DNA from: Epiperipatus broadwayi
Lineage: Eukaryota; Onychophora; Udeonychophora; Euonychophora; Peripatidae
Direction: 5' to 3'
Assembly: GCA_028023455.1 (NCBI GenBank)
Contig: JAQFVV010000030.1
Coordinates: 702,501-766,500, forward strand
Length of the DNA stretch: 64,000 nt
Position 1 is the first letter of the stretch. Every line of letters starts with the position of its first letter. The notes under the pieces were generated by a model that saw only the letters and a list, made by a program, of their open reading frames with translations, was not told the DNA's origin and made no database searches. Positions 50,160 through 62,025 of this stretch are shown here, piece after piece. Made by a program: the position numbers and the translations under genes.

Positions 50160-51460
50160 TCATCTTCTCTCATATACATCTTTATTACATGAAGAGTATT
50201 TATGTAGAGAAAATTATCTCATTTTTGTTTTCGAGCATCAATTTACTCCTCTCCCATTTTTTACTTTATCAACTTTTTGATAAACACCTAATGATTATTA
50301 CTAACATTTATTAAACTAAAGATTTTCTCTAGCCCAGATGTAAACTTTAATCTTTTCTTTTATATCTATTTCAGACTAGAGTCAGAAAAAATATTTCCTA
50401 ATTCAATAAATTTAAGTTTATGGATTTTTATATTGTTTGAAAATTTATTATATGTTTATTAAAATAATCTAAAATATTAATAAAATATTTATTTAAAATT
50501 ATTACTATTATTCTTAAATTATTGCTTATACTAAATAATTAAAGTGAGTGACATTCTATGTGAACAAAATAGAAATACTCTTGAATTATGAATTTTATTA
50601 AAGCTTATCATATGCTAATCTCTTTCTTTATAAATCTGCTCTAGTATGTTTTGGCCTTATTACTAGCTCTACAATGGAATTTGTGATCTGTCAAAAGAAT
50701 AAATGTTATTCATGTATTATCTTCAATATACATTTTTAAAAAGAAATAAGAAGTAACAAATTCATATAAAATGTTAAAGATGCATCATCATTATCCATAT
50801 TTTGTTTGAAATACTCTTAATAAAATTCAAATGATCATTAATGTATTTTTTGCTCATGTTCAGTAGGAAATCTATTATTTACTAATAATGTTTGAATGTT
50901 GTACCAATAATTTAAATTTGCTGTGTTTTAACATGTATGAAAAATTGTTACCATATGCAGAATGGTAATTACAAAAAACATATTTTGTTGAATGGTATAT
51001 CAACCAGGATGAATAACTTTTATTTATTTATTTTGTTAAACTGGGTGTAATTTTAAGTTTCAATATTATACTATTCTAATTTATCATATATTTCATTTAT
51101 TATATGCATTTTTTCTGATATGAGTTTATGGATTTTTGTAAGGTGAATTATCTAAAACTTTATAGAATATTTATCTTGGCATAATGTCATCCCTTATGAT
51201 CAGTTGTTTATTTGAATGTATATATTAATGCTAAATAAATTGAAGAATGTATTTTCTTAGTGCTTATCTTAGGTTATGCTTTTATTAAGCAAGATTTGGA
51301 GAATATATCCCACATGATCAATTTTCCACATCAGTTAATTATTGTATTGTTATTTAAGATATGGTAGCACTTCTAATCTCTTTGTTTTCCTTGTACATTC
51401 TTATCTTGCCAATATTTTGTAATTTTCTCTCTCTTGTGAATATTTATTTTGCTAGCATGT
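50160..51460. other. AT-rich spacer
   Basis: Nothing recognisable. Confidence 0.4.
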
Positions 51461-51462
51461 GT

Positions 51463-51827
51463 TTGAAATTAAACTGAGAGAGTGCAAATCTCTCAAGAGC
51501 TTATGACTATCACCAGCCAATCAGATCAAGCACTGAGACAGATAAGTAAAGAAGAAGGTGGAACCACCTTTTTCTTTACTTGTATTTCTATATATCCAAG
51601 CCAGTCTAAAGTACTTAAATCTGAAAGCGTGAATCTTAAATATCTTTATACTCAACATGCTGAGTTCAAATTACAAACATACAGTGTGAAATCTTTCAAT
51701 TTACTACACAGTAGTTTATCGATGTTATAATTTGCAGCAACGTATGTAAATAATATTTATTTTTATAAAGCATGGACAGTATTGAAATTAAACTGAGAGA
51801 GTGCAAATCTCTCAAGCGCTTATGACT
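51463..51827. repeat. 46-bp direct repeats flanking a hairpin-bearing 273-bp segment
   Basis: TTGAAATTAAACTGAGAGAG...CTTATGACT occurs at 51463-51508 and 51782-51827 with one mismatch (AGAGC versus AGCGC). Each copy contains the hairpin GAGAGA-GTGCAAA-TCTCTC. Between them, 51546-51583 forms an 18-bp near-perfect hairpin (AAGTAAAGAAGAAGGTGG with CCACCTTTTTCTTTACTT, two-base loop). The 82-aa frame across it is not recognised. The repeat ends are sharp, which suggests a small element with terminal direct repeats. Confidence 0.7.
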
Positions 51828-51829
51828 TG

Positions 51830-53193
51830 TAAAGGGCAAAATTGGAGTTGTGTGTGTCTCTCTCTTAATATTATAATATATTCTGTGAGTTATGTCTGTT
51901 GGGTCTCATATTAAGCATGGAATGCTTTATTCAATACAATTATTATTATTTCTACCATATTTTGATGAATCATTCTTATAATTCTTATGTTTAGAGACTA
52001 TGTCACAGTATATTTATTGCTTTCAAATATAGGTGCTACTGTTTGAGTTTATGCCATCATTTATTTTGCATTGACATATTTAGGTTTGAATTGCAGATGA
52101 ATGTATCATGTATTTTTCTGTATAAAGCTATATGTGGTGTGCCAACCATGATATTATTTTTGGCAATCAATACTGTAGTTTTTTCTTAGGAGCATTATCT
52201 TGCTTTTTATTTCTGTGCACTCTTTCATATTCTAAGTGTAGATTGTTGATTGTTCTGATGTCTAGGTCTATTTGCTGTGCTTTGACAGTATTATAGGACA
52301 TAAAAGTAATAAACATTTATTTTAGAAATTAAATTTGTAATTTTGGGCTTCAATGAATGATGTACCATTTCCATCAGTGTTGATTCTATTGCTACGATGG
52401 TTAGTCCTATTTACAATTTTTGGGACAACAAAATTCTATGATTGTATAGTAAGAATTATAATTTGTTATAATGATAATATTGAAAAAGCTTATCCATTAA
52501 TTGGACAAGGATAATACATTTTATTATTTTTAATCTGTAAATATTTATTTCATCTGTAAACTTTAAATGTCTTATTTCTCCTCTGCATTGAATTGTATAG
52601 TAGAATATTAAATAATTTATTGTATGATATTGTAGAATTACAAAATTGTTATCTGTTCAATATCTAATTGTTAAAATCAATGTTGTTTTTATTGTTAATT
52701 TTGGTTTCATATTCTTTCCATCATCATCTATTCATATTGTTCAGAAGTCTTAATATTATAAAATATATCATGGAGTTATTTTTTATATTGAATATTAAGA
52801 ATACATGAACACCTGAAATTCAACAGAATAGTCACTTTGTTCAAACTGGTTTGTAGATTTAAAAAAAGCATCTAAGGAATACATTATTTATTTTCTTAAT
52901 TATCAAATGATCACTTTAACTACATTTATTGCTTAAATGAAAACTGCCTTTGTCATAAATTATTTTACTTTATTCAGAATGTTACATTCAGATTATTTGT
53001 CATAAGTGTAAATAACAGTATTATTCAACTTAAATCCATAAAGAAAAAATGAGTTGTAATTATTAGGTAGTACCCTGAGTGGCCAGAAAATCCCTTATTC
53101 GATCATTATTTTTGAATGTTATTCTGATATATTTATTTATCCCAAATTAGGAGCTTTTTATGCATTTATTTTAAGTAAAATATTTTTTTTTCA
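51830..53193. other. AT-rich spacer
   Basis: Contains one possible LINE ORF1 fragment (52.1-52.3 kb). The rest is unrecognised. Confidence 0.4.
52095..52295 (-). pseudogene. Possible L1-like ORF1 fragment
   Basis: Minus-strand reading from 52290 gives NTVKAQQIDLDIRTINNLHL followed by EYERVHRNKKQDNAPKKKLQ. The I-E-R-x-H-R-x-x-K pattern is typical of the central domain of L1-type ORF1 proteins, which bind element RNA. It is only about 45 codons before a stop, without other blocks of the element nearby. A tentative call. Confidence 0.4.
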
Positions 53194-53239
53194 TTTATTA
53201 TTATTACTACTAGTACTACTGCTGTTGCTACTGATACTG

Positions 53240-53278
<39 letters not shown>

Positions 53279-53288
53279 TTACTAGTAC

Positions 53289-53348
<60 letters not shown>

Positions 53349-53349
53349 G
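53194..53349. repeat. Compound ATT / ACT trinucleotide microsatellite
   Basis: (ATT)n and (ACT)n tracts with interruptions (CTGCTGTTGCTACTGATACT) are followed by a pure (ATT)n run from 53289. The 67-aa Asn/Ser frame on the minus strand is an artefact. Confidence 0.95.
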
Positions 53350-54299
53350 TATAAACATTATATTATTTATATAAATAAGAGTGTGTTTTCCCATATTATT
53401 ACTAAGATTTCATTTATTGCTCAATAATCTTTAAATGAAATGAAAATCAGTATTTTTTTAGTATTATGAAATTAATTTCATAACCCTGAGATTTTAATTT
53501 ACATAAATGAATATGGAAGAATTTTTATTGCAAATAAAATAACACAAATATTAGGAAACATTGTTATTCATTCAAAACTTAAATGTGGATCTGATCATAG
53601 CAGCAAGATGCTGATAATGGTTATTACAATTGCTGTAGTGAAAAGAAATATTAAAAAAAAAGATTTTATATAATCTAACCATTATATAGGTTTCCAATAT
53701 TAAGAATCCTTGTGTAATATGTGAGACTGAGTTGACAGTTCTCCTCCTCTTAAATTTTTCTAAATGTTGCATATTATATTTACAATGTTTATTAATTGCT
53801 TTTATTATTATTGTGACTTTTTTTATTGTAGCATTTAGTATTCAATAACATTTATAAGTTTAACCCATAGCTTTATTATTTTGGATATTATATCTTGATC
53901 TTTAGAATATTTTGATTCTTTTTTTGGGATTATAATATATTGTAACACTAGATTTTAATGTCTAAATCAGTAATGATAACTATACATTCTAAAAAGTTTA
54001 ATGGCTTATCAAATAAAAAAAATATTGATATTTATTACGGTTATTGTGCTAAATAATAACATTGAAAGTGATATTTATTTTCTTGTATATTATTACCTAT
54101 TAGAGTAGATTATTAAAATTATTCAATATGTCTCCCATACAATTTTATTAATTACAACATCCCAAATTATGCATCTCAATTTTTTTAAAAAGTATGTTTT
54201 ATATTTAAAAAAAAATAAACATAAGCACATAAAAATAATTTTAGAAACAATCATACAGGTGATAAAAAATACTATATCAACAACATTACAACAAATTAA
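53350..54299. other. AT-rich spacer
   Basis: No recognised feature. Confidence 0.4.
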
Positions 54300-54686
54300 A
54301 AATATTATTAATACAACTGAATTGACTCATCACATTGTATACAAATTCACCTGACCCCATAATAATTGTCATGCCATTTATTATGATAAACCCAAGGCAA
54401 ATATTGCAACCAGATTATCCCAGCACAAATACTTATATAATAAAATCAAAACCAAGGCACTAGATAATTCAGTATTCACTGAACAAGAGAAAACTACAAG
54501 CCACATTTTTCAACCATCAGCAGCAAGTATTGTTTGTATATAGAGAAATGATGCAAAATTCAATGTTAAACAGGCTTGCTACATAGCAAGTAATCCTGCT
54601 GCAAATAACAGAAAAGACATTTGCTTTTTCATATCAAGAAAATGGTTATTGTAAATGATGCACTCAAATTTACATATATTTGCATG

Positions 54687-54741
54687 ATATATATATATAT
54701 ATATATATATATCATGCAAATATATATATCAATAGCTAGGC

Positions 54742-54786
<45 letters not shown>
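54687..54786. repeat. Two (TA)n tracts with a palindromic TGCATGAT(AT)nATCATGCA
   Basis: The TA expansion at 54687-54712 is bounded by inverted TTTGCATGAT / ATCATGCAAA. A second TA run is at 54746-54786. The homologous place in the downstream copy (57262-57285) has no expansion, so it arose within this copy. Confidence 0.9.
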
Positions 54787-54788
<2 letters not shown>

Positions 54789-54798
54789 TCATTACATG

Positions 54799-54843
54799 CC
54801 TAGCTATGAATATGGAAGTATATATCTACCAAACGTGCTTAGC
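54799..54843 (+). ncRNA. Hammerhead-like motif in pseudo-LTR, upstream copy (weak)
   Basis: CCTAGCTATGAATATGGAAG then TATATATCTACCAAACGTGC and TTAG. CTAG can pair with TTAG (stem I) and ATAT with ATAT (stem II), and CAAAC stands where GAAAC is expected. The CUGANGA box reads CTATGAA, so the motif is incomplete. Confidence 0.3.
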
Positions 54844-54949
54844 TTAATGTACAATTACATTTAAAGCTTCATTGTCTGTGCACAAATCACTTATAGATTT
54901 ATTTACATCATTAAAGTTAAACCTAATTTATTTTAAGAATTTAAAATTA

Positions 54950-55585
54950 TTAAATATAAATAATAACCCACATTTATTTGCAGCTATTACATATCAGTTT
55001 CTCGATCTGCACATTGCAGCAGAGAATATATTTCTTTCAGAAATGTGTGCAATTTAATATAATACATAACTGGTACATAATCATTATGAATAAACAAATT
55101 TTTAATTACTATAAAATCAAAGCAAATTTGCAATAACAGCTTCTTAAATCCATAACCATTGGTTACAAGAAAGCCTTAAAGAAAGAATAAAAAAGATGGA
55201 ATATTATCTCACCTAATGCCCTCATACCACAAATTATCACAAATATTTGCAATAAATGGATAGCTGCACTTATATGTAAATTTGTAACACAAACTAAAAT
55301 TTCTCACAAACAAGCAGAACATTACAGTTGTAAACACAGGCAGAAATGGTTACTTTAACCATACAAATATTAAAGTTTCAGATGAACTCAAAACAGTTCT
55401 TTAATAAGGCCCAAGTTCTTTGGTGGTTAGTGGAAACGTCTAAGAATAGAAGTGATTGCATATGTAGAGGCAGCTCTAATGGACAAGCCTAATAAGAAAG
55501 AAATCATCAATCAAATAGCTAACACAGTAAGAAGAAACAACACAATAACAATTCAAAAAATTGGAATATACTGATATCATGCACT
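54950..55585 (+). other. Probable 5' part of the Penelope-like element
   Basis: No clean motif, but short stretches (QANKKEIINQIANTVRRNNT at about 55480-55545) have coding character like the N-terminal region of Penelope-like proteins. Broken by stops. Confidence 0.4.
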
Positions 55586-55589
55586 AAAC

Positions 55590-57240
55590 AATATTTTGAA
55601 GATCACTTGATCATTTGCTTGAAAGAAGATAAGGGGAATAGGTTTGTTCTGATGAACAACAGTGAGTATTTGGACTAGGTCAATGCGCAAATTACTAAAT
55701 TAAAATTTGAATGCTTAAATGATTTCAATTACAAACACAATAGAGAGAGGTTTGTATCTAATATACTCTGCACAAACCAGGATATTTTTTTCTTTAAATT
55801 ACAATAAATCCAGATCTACCCCTCAATTTTTTCTCCGCCTTGATTTTTTGTTAATGTGAAACTTCATAATCCAGATACACTTTTCATGCTTATGATTGAT
55901 TTTGGAGCAGTTCACTATTATAACACTTCTATCATAATTAATCAATGGTTCATAGACAAATTAGGATTCAAAAGACATAACATCAAATTATCTTTGGAGT
56001 TTATAGACAAAATCAAAAATGCAGTTGTGCATCCAACATTTTCATTGCATCATTAGATATCAGGAAATTTACAGGTCTATTTATCATAAACAATCCATTG
56101 AATTAATCAGACATGAACTGACAACTAAAAGCTTCTCATCTACATGTTTGGCATTATCATCGATCTTTTATAATGAGTAGATGTAAATATATTCACTATA
56201 TTTAAAAATAAATGGTTTCACATGCATAACGGTTGGCCTATGGGCCTCCCACCCAGCAGCATAATTTCCAGTATCATTCTTAACCATTTTGAACAGCAAA
56301 TTTTGCTTACATACTTTAATTCCACAACTGATAACATATACACACACTATGTTGATGACATTTATTGCTGCAACAGAAAATATTATACTTGACATATAAT
56401 ATAACCTGCAGAACCTCCCCAAACTTAACTTTACTGTAGGTTGGGAAAACTCACAACAGAAAGTTAAATACTTAGATATTTGCATTAGTAGAGATACACA
56501 TAAACTGGATTACTGAATGGTAGTAAAACATGTGGAAGTTAGAGGCATAATTCATCCTGACACCTACACACCCCAAACTTCAAAACTTGCAGGTCTCTCA
56601 TTATTTCTTTTCACGAACGACTCCTATGCAAATATGAGGCTAACATGAGAGAAAATCTAACCCATTATATAGATGATCTGCTCAATATAGAACATGAATG
56701 TACATTCATCAACAAAGAAGTCAATTAATTTTTCTATAAAATAAATCATCAGCAACAGAAAGTTAACAAATCATGCATCCTTATTCCATACATCCACTCA
56801 TTATCTAAACAAATAATCAATAAACATTTCAATGAAATCAAAATTGCTTTTTTTTCACCCTCTCCACCAATAGATTAATTAATAATACTAAAAACAGAAT
56901 AACACCTGAATTGACTCCTCACATCTTATACAAAATCACCTGCCCCCATAATAATTGTCACAGCACCTGCTATGGTGAAACCAAGGCAAATATTGCAAAC
57001 AGATTATCCCAACACAAATACTTATATAATAAAACAAAGGTACTGGATAATTCAGTATTCAGTGAACATGAGAAAAACACCAGACATGTTTTTCAATGAT
57101 CAGCAGTGTATATTCTTTGTAAAAAGAAAAACAATGCAAAATGCAAGGTTAAAATGGATTGCTGCAGAGCAAGTTATCCTGCAGCAATTAACAGAAAAGA
57201 AATCTGCTTCTTCATATCAAAAAAATGGACATTGTAAATG
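55590..57240 (+). pseudogene. Penelope-like element: reverse transcriptase plus GIY-YIG endonuclease
   Basis: Blocks in order: LKEDKGNRFVLMNNSEYLD (about 55615-55680; KADKGxxxVIMD motif). Then MGLPPSSIISSIILNHFEQQ (56240-56300; G-x-P-x-S-x-I-x-A-x-x-x-x-x-H-F-E). Then TYFNSTTDNIYTHYVDDIYC (56310-56372) with the catalytic YVDD intact, VKYLDICISRDTHKLDY (56463-56515), and IPYIHSLSKQIINKHFNEIK (56780-56845). The GIY-YIG domain follows at 56911-57099: HILYKITCPHNNCHSTCYGE with the Cys pair, then ANRLSQHKYLY with the catalytic Arg. Frameshifts and stops between blocks make it inactive. Penelope-like enzymes prime reverse transcription at a DNA end or nick, the GIY-YIG part providing the cut. The 105-aa minus frame at 56485-56168 is a shadow. 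Confidence 0.85.
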
Positions 57241-57302
57241 ATGCATTCAAATTTACATATATTTGCATATCATATGTATTATAGATATTTTCCCATTACA
57301 TG

Positions 57303-57347
57303 CCTAGCTATGAATATGGGAGTACATATCCCCCGAAAGTGCTCAGC
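57303..57347 (+). ncRNA. Hammerhead-like motif in 3' tail, downstream copy (weak)
   Basis: CCTAGCTATGAATATGGGAG then TACATATCCCCCGAAAGTGC and TCAG. Stem II could be ATATG-GGAGTA-CATAT (five pairs), followed two bases later by CGAAAG, and CTAG/CTCAG supports stem I. As in the upstream copy, the CUGANGA box is CTATGAA. Its position, after the GIY-YIG frame, is where hammerheads occur in this class of element. Confidence 0.35.
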
Positions 57348-57439
57348 TTAATATACAATTAAATTTAAAGCTTCATTTTCTGTGCAAAAAAACACTTATA
57401 GATTTATACATGTCATTGAAGTAAAACCTTATTTATTAA

Positions 57440-59087
57440 TACAAAAGTAATTTTAGTATAACAGCTAGAAAACTAATATTATGTCTAATAAGGATAATAT
57501 TTTTAACATTATATTTAAACATGTTTGTGTGTGCGTACACAGTTGTTTATGTTTTAAACTATAATAAATTTGAAAGATATATGATTCTAAAATGCTTAAA
57601 TAGATTTATTTTTAATGTTAAATAATAGGGTTATTATTGATTAAAAATGAAACATTTAAAAATAAATAAATTTAAAAAATGTAACATTTAGTTTAATATT
57701 TTAGACTTGCAAGTCATATTAATTCTAAAATATATAATTTTGCATTTTATTTGATTAAGTATTGTAATATAGTATTTTAATATTCAAAATAATATTAATT
57801 GTGTCTCAAATTCGGTGCTTTAAACTTTTAGAACTTTCAAATCTCATCTGTTTCCGATTGTTTCCTAGCAATGAAAGCAGAATATTTTTGTACAAATGTA
57901 AAAAGTGAATAATTTTCGGTAAAAAAACTATAAAATTACTAATCACATGCCAAAAATTTATAAATACAAGCACTTGTCAGAATTTGTTTAGTCTCCTTTG
58001 GTTACAGCATGTTAAAGGACTGCATTGAATTTAAACTTAGAATTAACCAGTTCGTCATCTTACAACAACAACATGTCTGAGTAGAAAAACAGTTAGACAT
58101 TTGCCTCTTAATACCAAATGTTTCTCTATGTCATTATGACTAGAAAAATTAAATTATTAACAATGTTTATCAAACAGTAATGCATTTAAACAAATGAAAT
58201 TTTAATATTTTGATTCAATTATATACTTTTATAATTGCTTTTTGAATGGTGCAGTTTGTGTAAACACTGCAATAATTATTTGTTTTTGCTCCTATGACTA
58301 AAATTGCTTGCTTGAAATAACATTCACTATATTGATCTAAAACTTCTAATGACTAGTATAAAATTCATGGGAACTTATGGATCAATATATTGTTTCATGT
58401 TATATTTGTGAAAACTATTTAAAATAGTAAACAAGACATAAATTAAATTCAAGTCAATGCAATAATAAAAAGTTTGGTCTCACATTTGTGAAAATGACCT
58501 GAACACTAGCTGAATAATGTAAATATTGATTTAAGACAATTTTATCAATGGATTTATGTGTATTATTTTTGTAAAAAAAAAAAAAAAAATTATGTAAAGC
58601 TTTAGATGTTTAGTTAAAACTAATAAAATGCATGGGTTAATATTTTATTTGATTCTTCAATAAACACAGTAATACAAAAGATAATGGATTTATATTTATC
58701 AGTATTATATCTTCATAAATACATTAAAAGCTGTTATAATTTATGAAAGCTTTAACTTCAAAAGAAATAATTCCTGCATTAACACTTGAAGAGATATGAA
58801 TACATTTTGTTAGCACATTGACTACTTTTGGAAAAACAATATTAGTGAATATCAGTTGTAAAAACCCAGCCTTCAATATTAATTATGCACATATATGTAT
58901 TAAGTGTGTTAAATTCATCATAGTGAAATTTTATTGCATTATAAAATGTTCAATGATGTCTTTTATCCAATTGTATACTTAAAATGCACCTGGATAAAGT
59001 TTATCAGATGTTTGTTTAGTGAATGTGGATTATAATATTATATATCCTATAGTTAGTTAATTTGTTTAATTATGTTAATATTCTAAA
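57440..59087. other. AT-rich spacer
   Basis: Nothing recognised. Confidence 0.4.
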
Positions 59088-59345
<258 letters not shown>

Positions 59346-59349
59346 ATTA

Positions 59350-61189
59350 TGGTTTAATAAATATTCTTCAAGAAGAGAACATCATAAGAAAAATAGAGGT
59401 AATACATCATATTTATCAGTGAAATTGGATATAAATATAGATGTTTGTAATTCTATTATGTATTGGATATCAGTTGTGTTAAGTTTTAATCTAAGGCAAA
59501 ATATGCTAGATCTGAGTTAATTGGTCTCTCATATATTTTATTGATTCTTTAAATGAAGTTCATATATTCTATAATAAAAAAATATCTAGATTTGATAATT
59601 AAATAGTTATAAAATACTCTTTGTATTTTAACTAAGATGCACTCATATGAGTAAATGAAAAGTAACTTGAATTATTATTGAATTATTGTTTAGTTGAAGT
59701 CAGCTCCTAACAATATCGTGTATATATCTAGGTTCTAATATAAGCTTAAAAGGTACATTGTGTTATGCCACCGACACCTATTATTGACTGGTCTCAGAAG
59801 AGTTATACATTTTGATAATAAAGATGTAAGTTGGGTAAATGCTTTAATCTTACATAATAGGGTTAAACAATAAGTCTGATATCTATAAAAAGAGGTTGTT
59901 ATTAAAATTATCTGTAGATAATTCTTTAGTTGTCAATGAATACAATACACTCACCTCCAGTAGAGTGTGCTGTTGTTGCATCATGTTTGTGAAAAAAAAA
60001 AGATGGATATTTACAAGTCAAATAGAAAAAAAAATATAAAGTATAACAGCATAATACAATATACAATCTTTTCAGGGAAATTATTATAATTGCATATGAT
60101 TAAATATTTTTAATAATCGTTTTTTAATTAATAAGTTGTTATATATTTTTTTATTATGTGACTGTTTGTCATTAGTTGAAAGATCATTATATGTTCACAA
60201 TTACACTTTATTTCAAGAACAATATTTTTTATTTAATTTACTTGCATGATTTTCATTTTCCTTTGCTATTTAATCATATCATAAATATATCACTTTAAAA
60301 ATTGCTGAGAGTAACTGGATATAATTGATTAATCTAAATAAAATGCAACTCAAGAGTTAAGAACTAACTAACTAGCCTTATTAAATATAACGTGCATAGA
60401 TTTTTATTACATGAGTTATCCATCCATTATATATATATATATAATTTTATACTTTGTGTGAGTATAATAAACACTCTGAGATTTTTTGACACCATTCTTC
60501 TTTTTTTATATTATAAAATCTTTGTCTGTGTTGGTATAGTTTTGTTTTTGCCTGGCTTGCTCCAACTTTTTCAGTCAGTTTAATGGTTAGTATATTGTAC
60601 TGCTAGTGAATATATATATATGTCAAAAACACTCATATTCTGCATTATATATGTTATCATTTAAAAATAAATGATCAAATTTATTTTTAAAAAAGTGAGA
60701 ATAGTAAAATAAAATAAAAAATATAATGTTTTTAAAAAGTTTTTTTTAAGAAAGGCAAACATGTGAAAATAAAAGTATGGAGTCTTCTTTTTCTTTTAAA
60801 ATAAAAAGTTTTTAGTATTAATAGTAGGTAGGTGTAGAAATTCTAACATAAAAGTAACAAGATTTAAAACTCAACATCTCCTTTTTAAAATAGTTAAATA
60901 AAATGGCTAAAAATAAACAAATATAAAATATTAAAATAAAATTTGTTATAAAAGAATCTCATCAGCTTTGGAATGTAATTAAGTTTGCAAGATTCCTGGC
61001 CATAAAATACTAGATTAATCTAAGCAAAAGACTAGTTAAAATGAAATGTAAACATCAATTAATAAAGAAATGTAAAAATTAATTAAAAATATAGATTTAA
61101 ATTAAGATTAATTAAAGATAAAAAAGAACAAAAAAGAGAAAGATACAAAAGTCACATCTTTGCTATTGTTTTTTTAGTTGGTGTGTGCA
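59350..61189. other. AT-rich spacer
   Basis: No recognised gene or element. Short TA tracts near 60429 and 60610. Confidence 0.4.
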
Positions 61190-61570
61190 ATCAGTAAGTC
61201 ATTATAGTTTGCATTTGTGATTGAATCATTCTAGTCTTCATTTGTGATTTGATTATTTATTGCTCCAGAAATCCAAATATTTGGAAACTGCAAATGTCAT
61301 AGTAAGTCAATCAATTATTGCTGCAGTCAACATCAATGCAAAATCTGTAAATATAGCAATATGCACTGCTGGACAGGCAGGATGTTAATCTGGGCTTCAG
61401 ATGCCAAAAACCCTCAACAAAAAGAAAGTCAAGTGAAACCTTGCCTGAACCAACACCCAAAAATTTCCTGGATTGTAAATGCAGCTGCAAACTCTCCCTC
61501 TCATTTTCAACACAAAGAATGGAAAACAAGCACTGGTACCATCAATGGAACCCAAAAGACAACCAGTTAA
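61190..61570. other. GC-richer patch with open frames on both strands, unrecognised
   Basis: Composition is noticeably more balanced than in the neighbourhood. Overlapping frames of 69 aa (plus, 61361-61570) and 72 aa (minus, 61529-61311) are open. I recognise neither. It could be a worn retroelement segment or an exon. Confidence 0.3.
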
Positions 61571-61780
61571 AAACTTACAATCATGAAAACTTAAGTAAAG
61601 ATACTTTAAATAACTAAATATATATTTAACATTAGCTGAAGTTACTTTATTTTACATGAAATGAACTTTAATTAATGATGGACTATCATAATTTAGCCTG
61701 AGTAAATACTATTGATCATAAATACAAGCGATAGCAAGTTTACGTATATAAAACTTGTTTTTGTTTTTCACTTATATATA

Positions 61781-61955
61781 TAATTCAATAAAAATTATTT
61801 AATAAGACAACTTTTATAATAATTTAATAAATCACACTAACATGGATTTTGCCCCTATATTGGAGCCTTATCAAGATGTAAATCCGGGTTTGTGAGGTTT
61901 ATTAAACATAATATTATTATAAAAGTTGTCTTATTAAATAATTTTTTATTGAATT
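61781..61955. mobile_element. 175-bp inverted repeat with hammerhead-like tip
   Basis: The left arm starts TAATTCAATAAAAATTATTT and contains AATAAGACAACTTTTATAAT. The right arm is its near-exact complement ending TTATTGAATTA at 61955. Arms are about 50 bp with one indel. Pairing continues inward in short blocks (TTTATT/AATAAA, TGTGA/TCACA on the minus strand). The loop holds the hammerhead-like core on the minus strand. The form is MITE-like, but the conserved core suggests an RNA-based element. Confidence 0.75.
61840..61880 (-). ncRNA. Hammerhead-like core at the tip of the inverted repeat
   Basis: On the minus strand: CTTGATA (61875-61869; CUGAUGA expected), a stem II GGCTCC-AATATA-GGGGC (61867-61851; five pairs, one a G-U), then AAAA where GAAA is expected, and ATGTT as a possible stem III end. 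Core blocks carry several substitutions. The alternative pairing GGATTT with AAATCC also closes the loop. Confidence 0.45.
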
Positions 61956-62025
61956 ATTTTTAATATATTACATTGCAAAGACAACATTATGAACAAGTTT
62001 TGATTATATATATATATATATATAT

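Larger units (their letters stand above)
54300..54945 (+). pseudogene. Partial Penelope-like copy: GIY-YIG end and 3' tail (pseudo-LTR)
   Basis: This is homologous to 56880-57440. The coding part reads ELTHHIVYKFT, a stop, PHNNCHAIYYDKPKANIA, then TRLSQHKYLYNKIK. This is the GIY-YIG endonuclease block with the Gly of YYGET replaced by Asp and a stop inside. After coding ends near 54655 the shared tail continues (TTACATGCCTAGCTATGAAT and TAAAGCTTCATTGTCTGTGC), interrupted by a (TA)n expansion at 54687-54786. It ends about 650 bp before the start of the main copy's RT. A truncated copy upstream of a fuller one, in the same orientation, is the usual pseudo-LTR arrangement of Penelope-like elements. 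Confidence 0.8.

Noticed and set aside
53191-53394. Asn/Ser-rich minus frame as a prion-like protein
   Set aside because: It is a trinucleotide microsatellite.
56168-56485. 105-aa minus-strand frame
   Set aside because: Antisense to the Penelope-like reverse transcriptase, which has its motifs on the plus strand.
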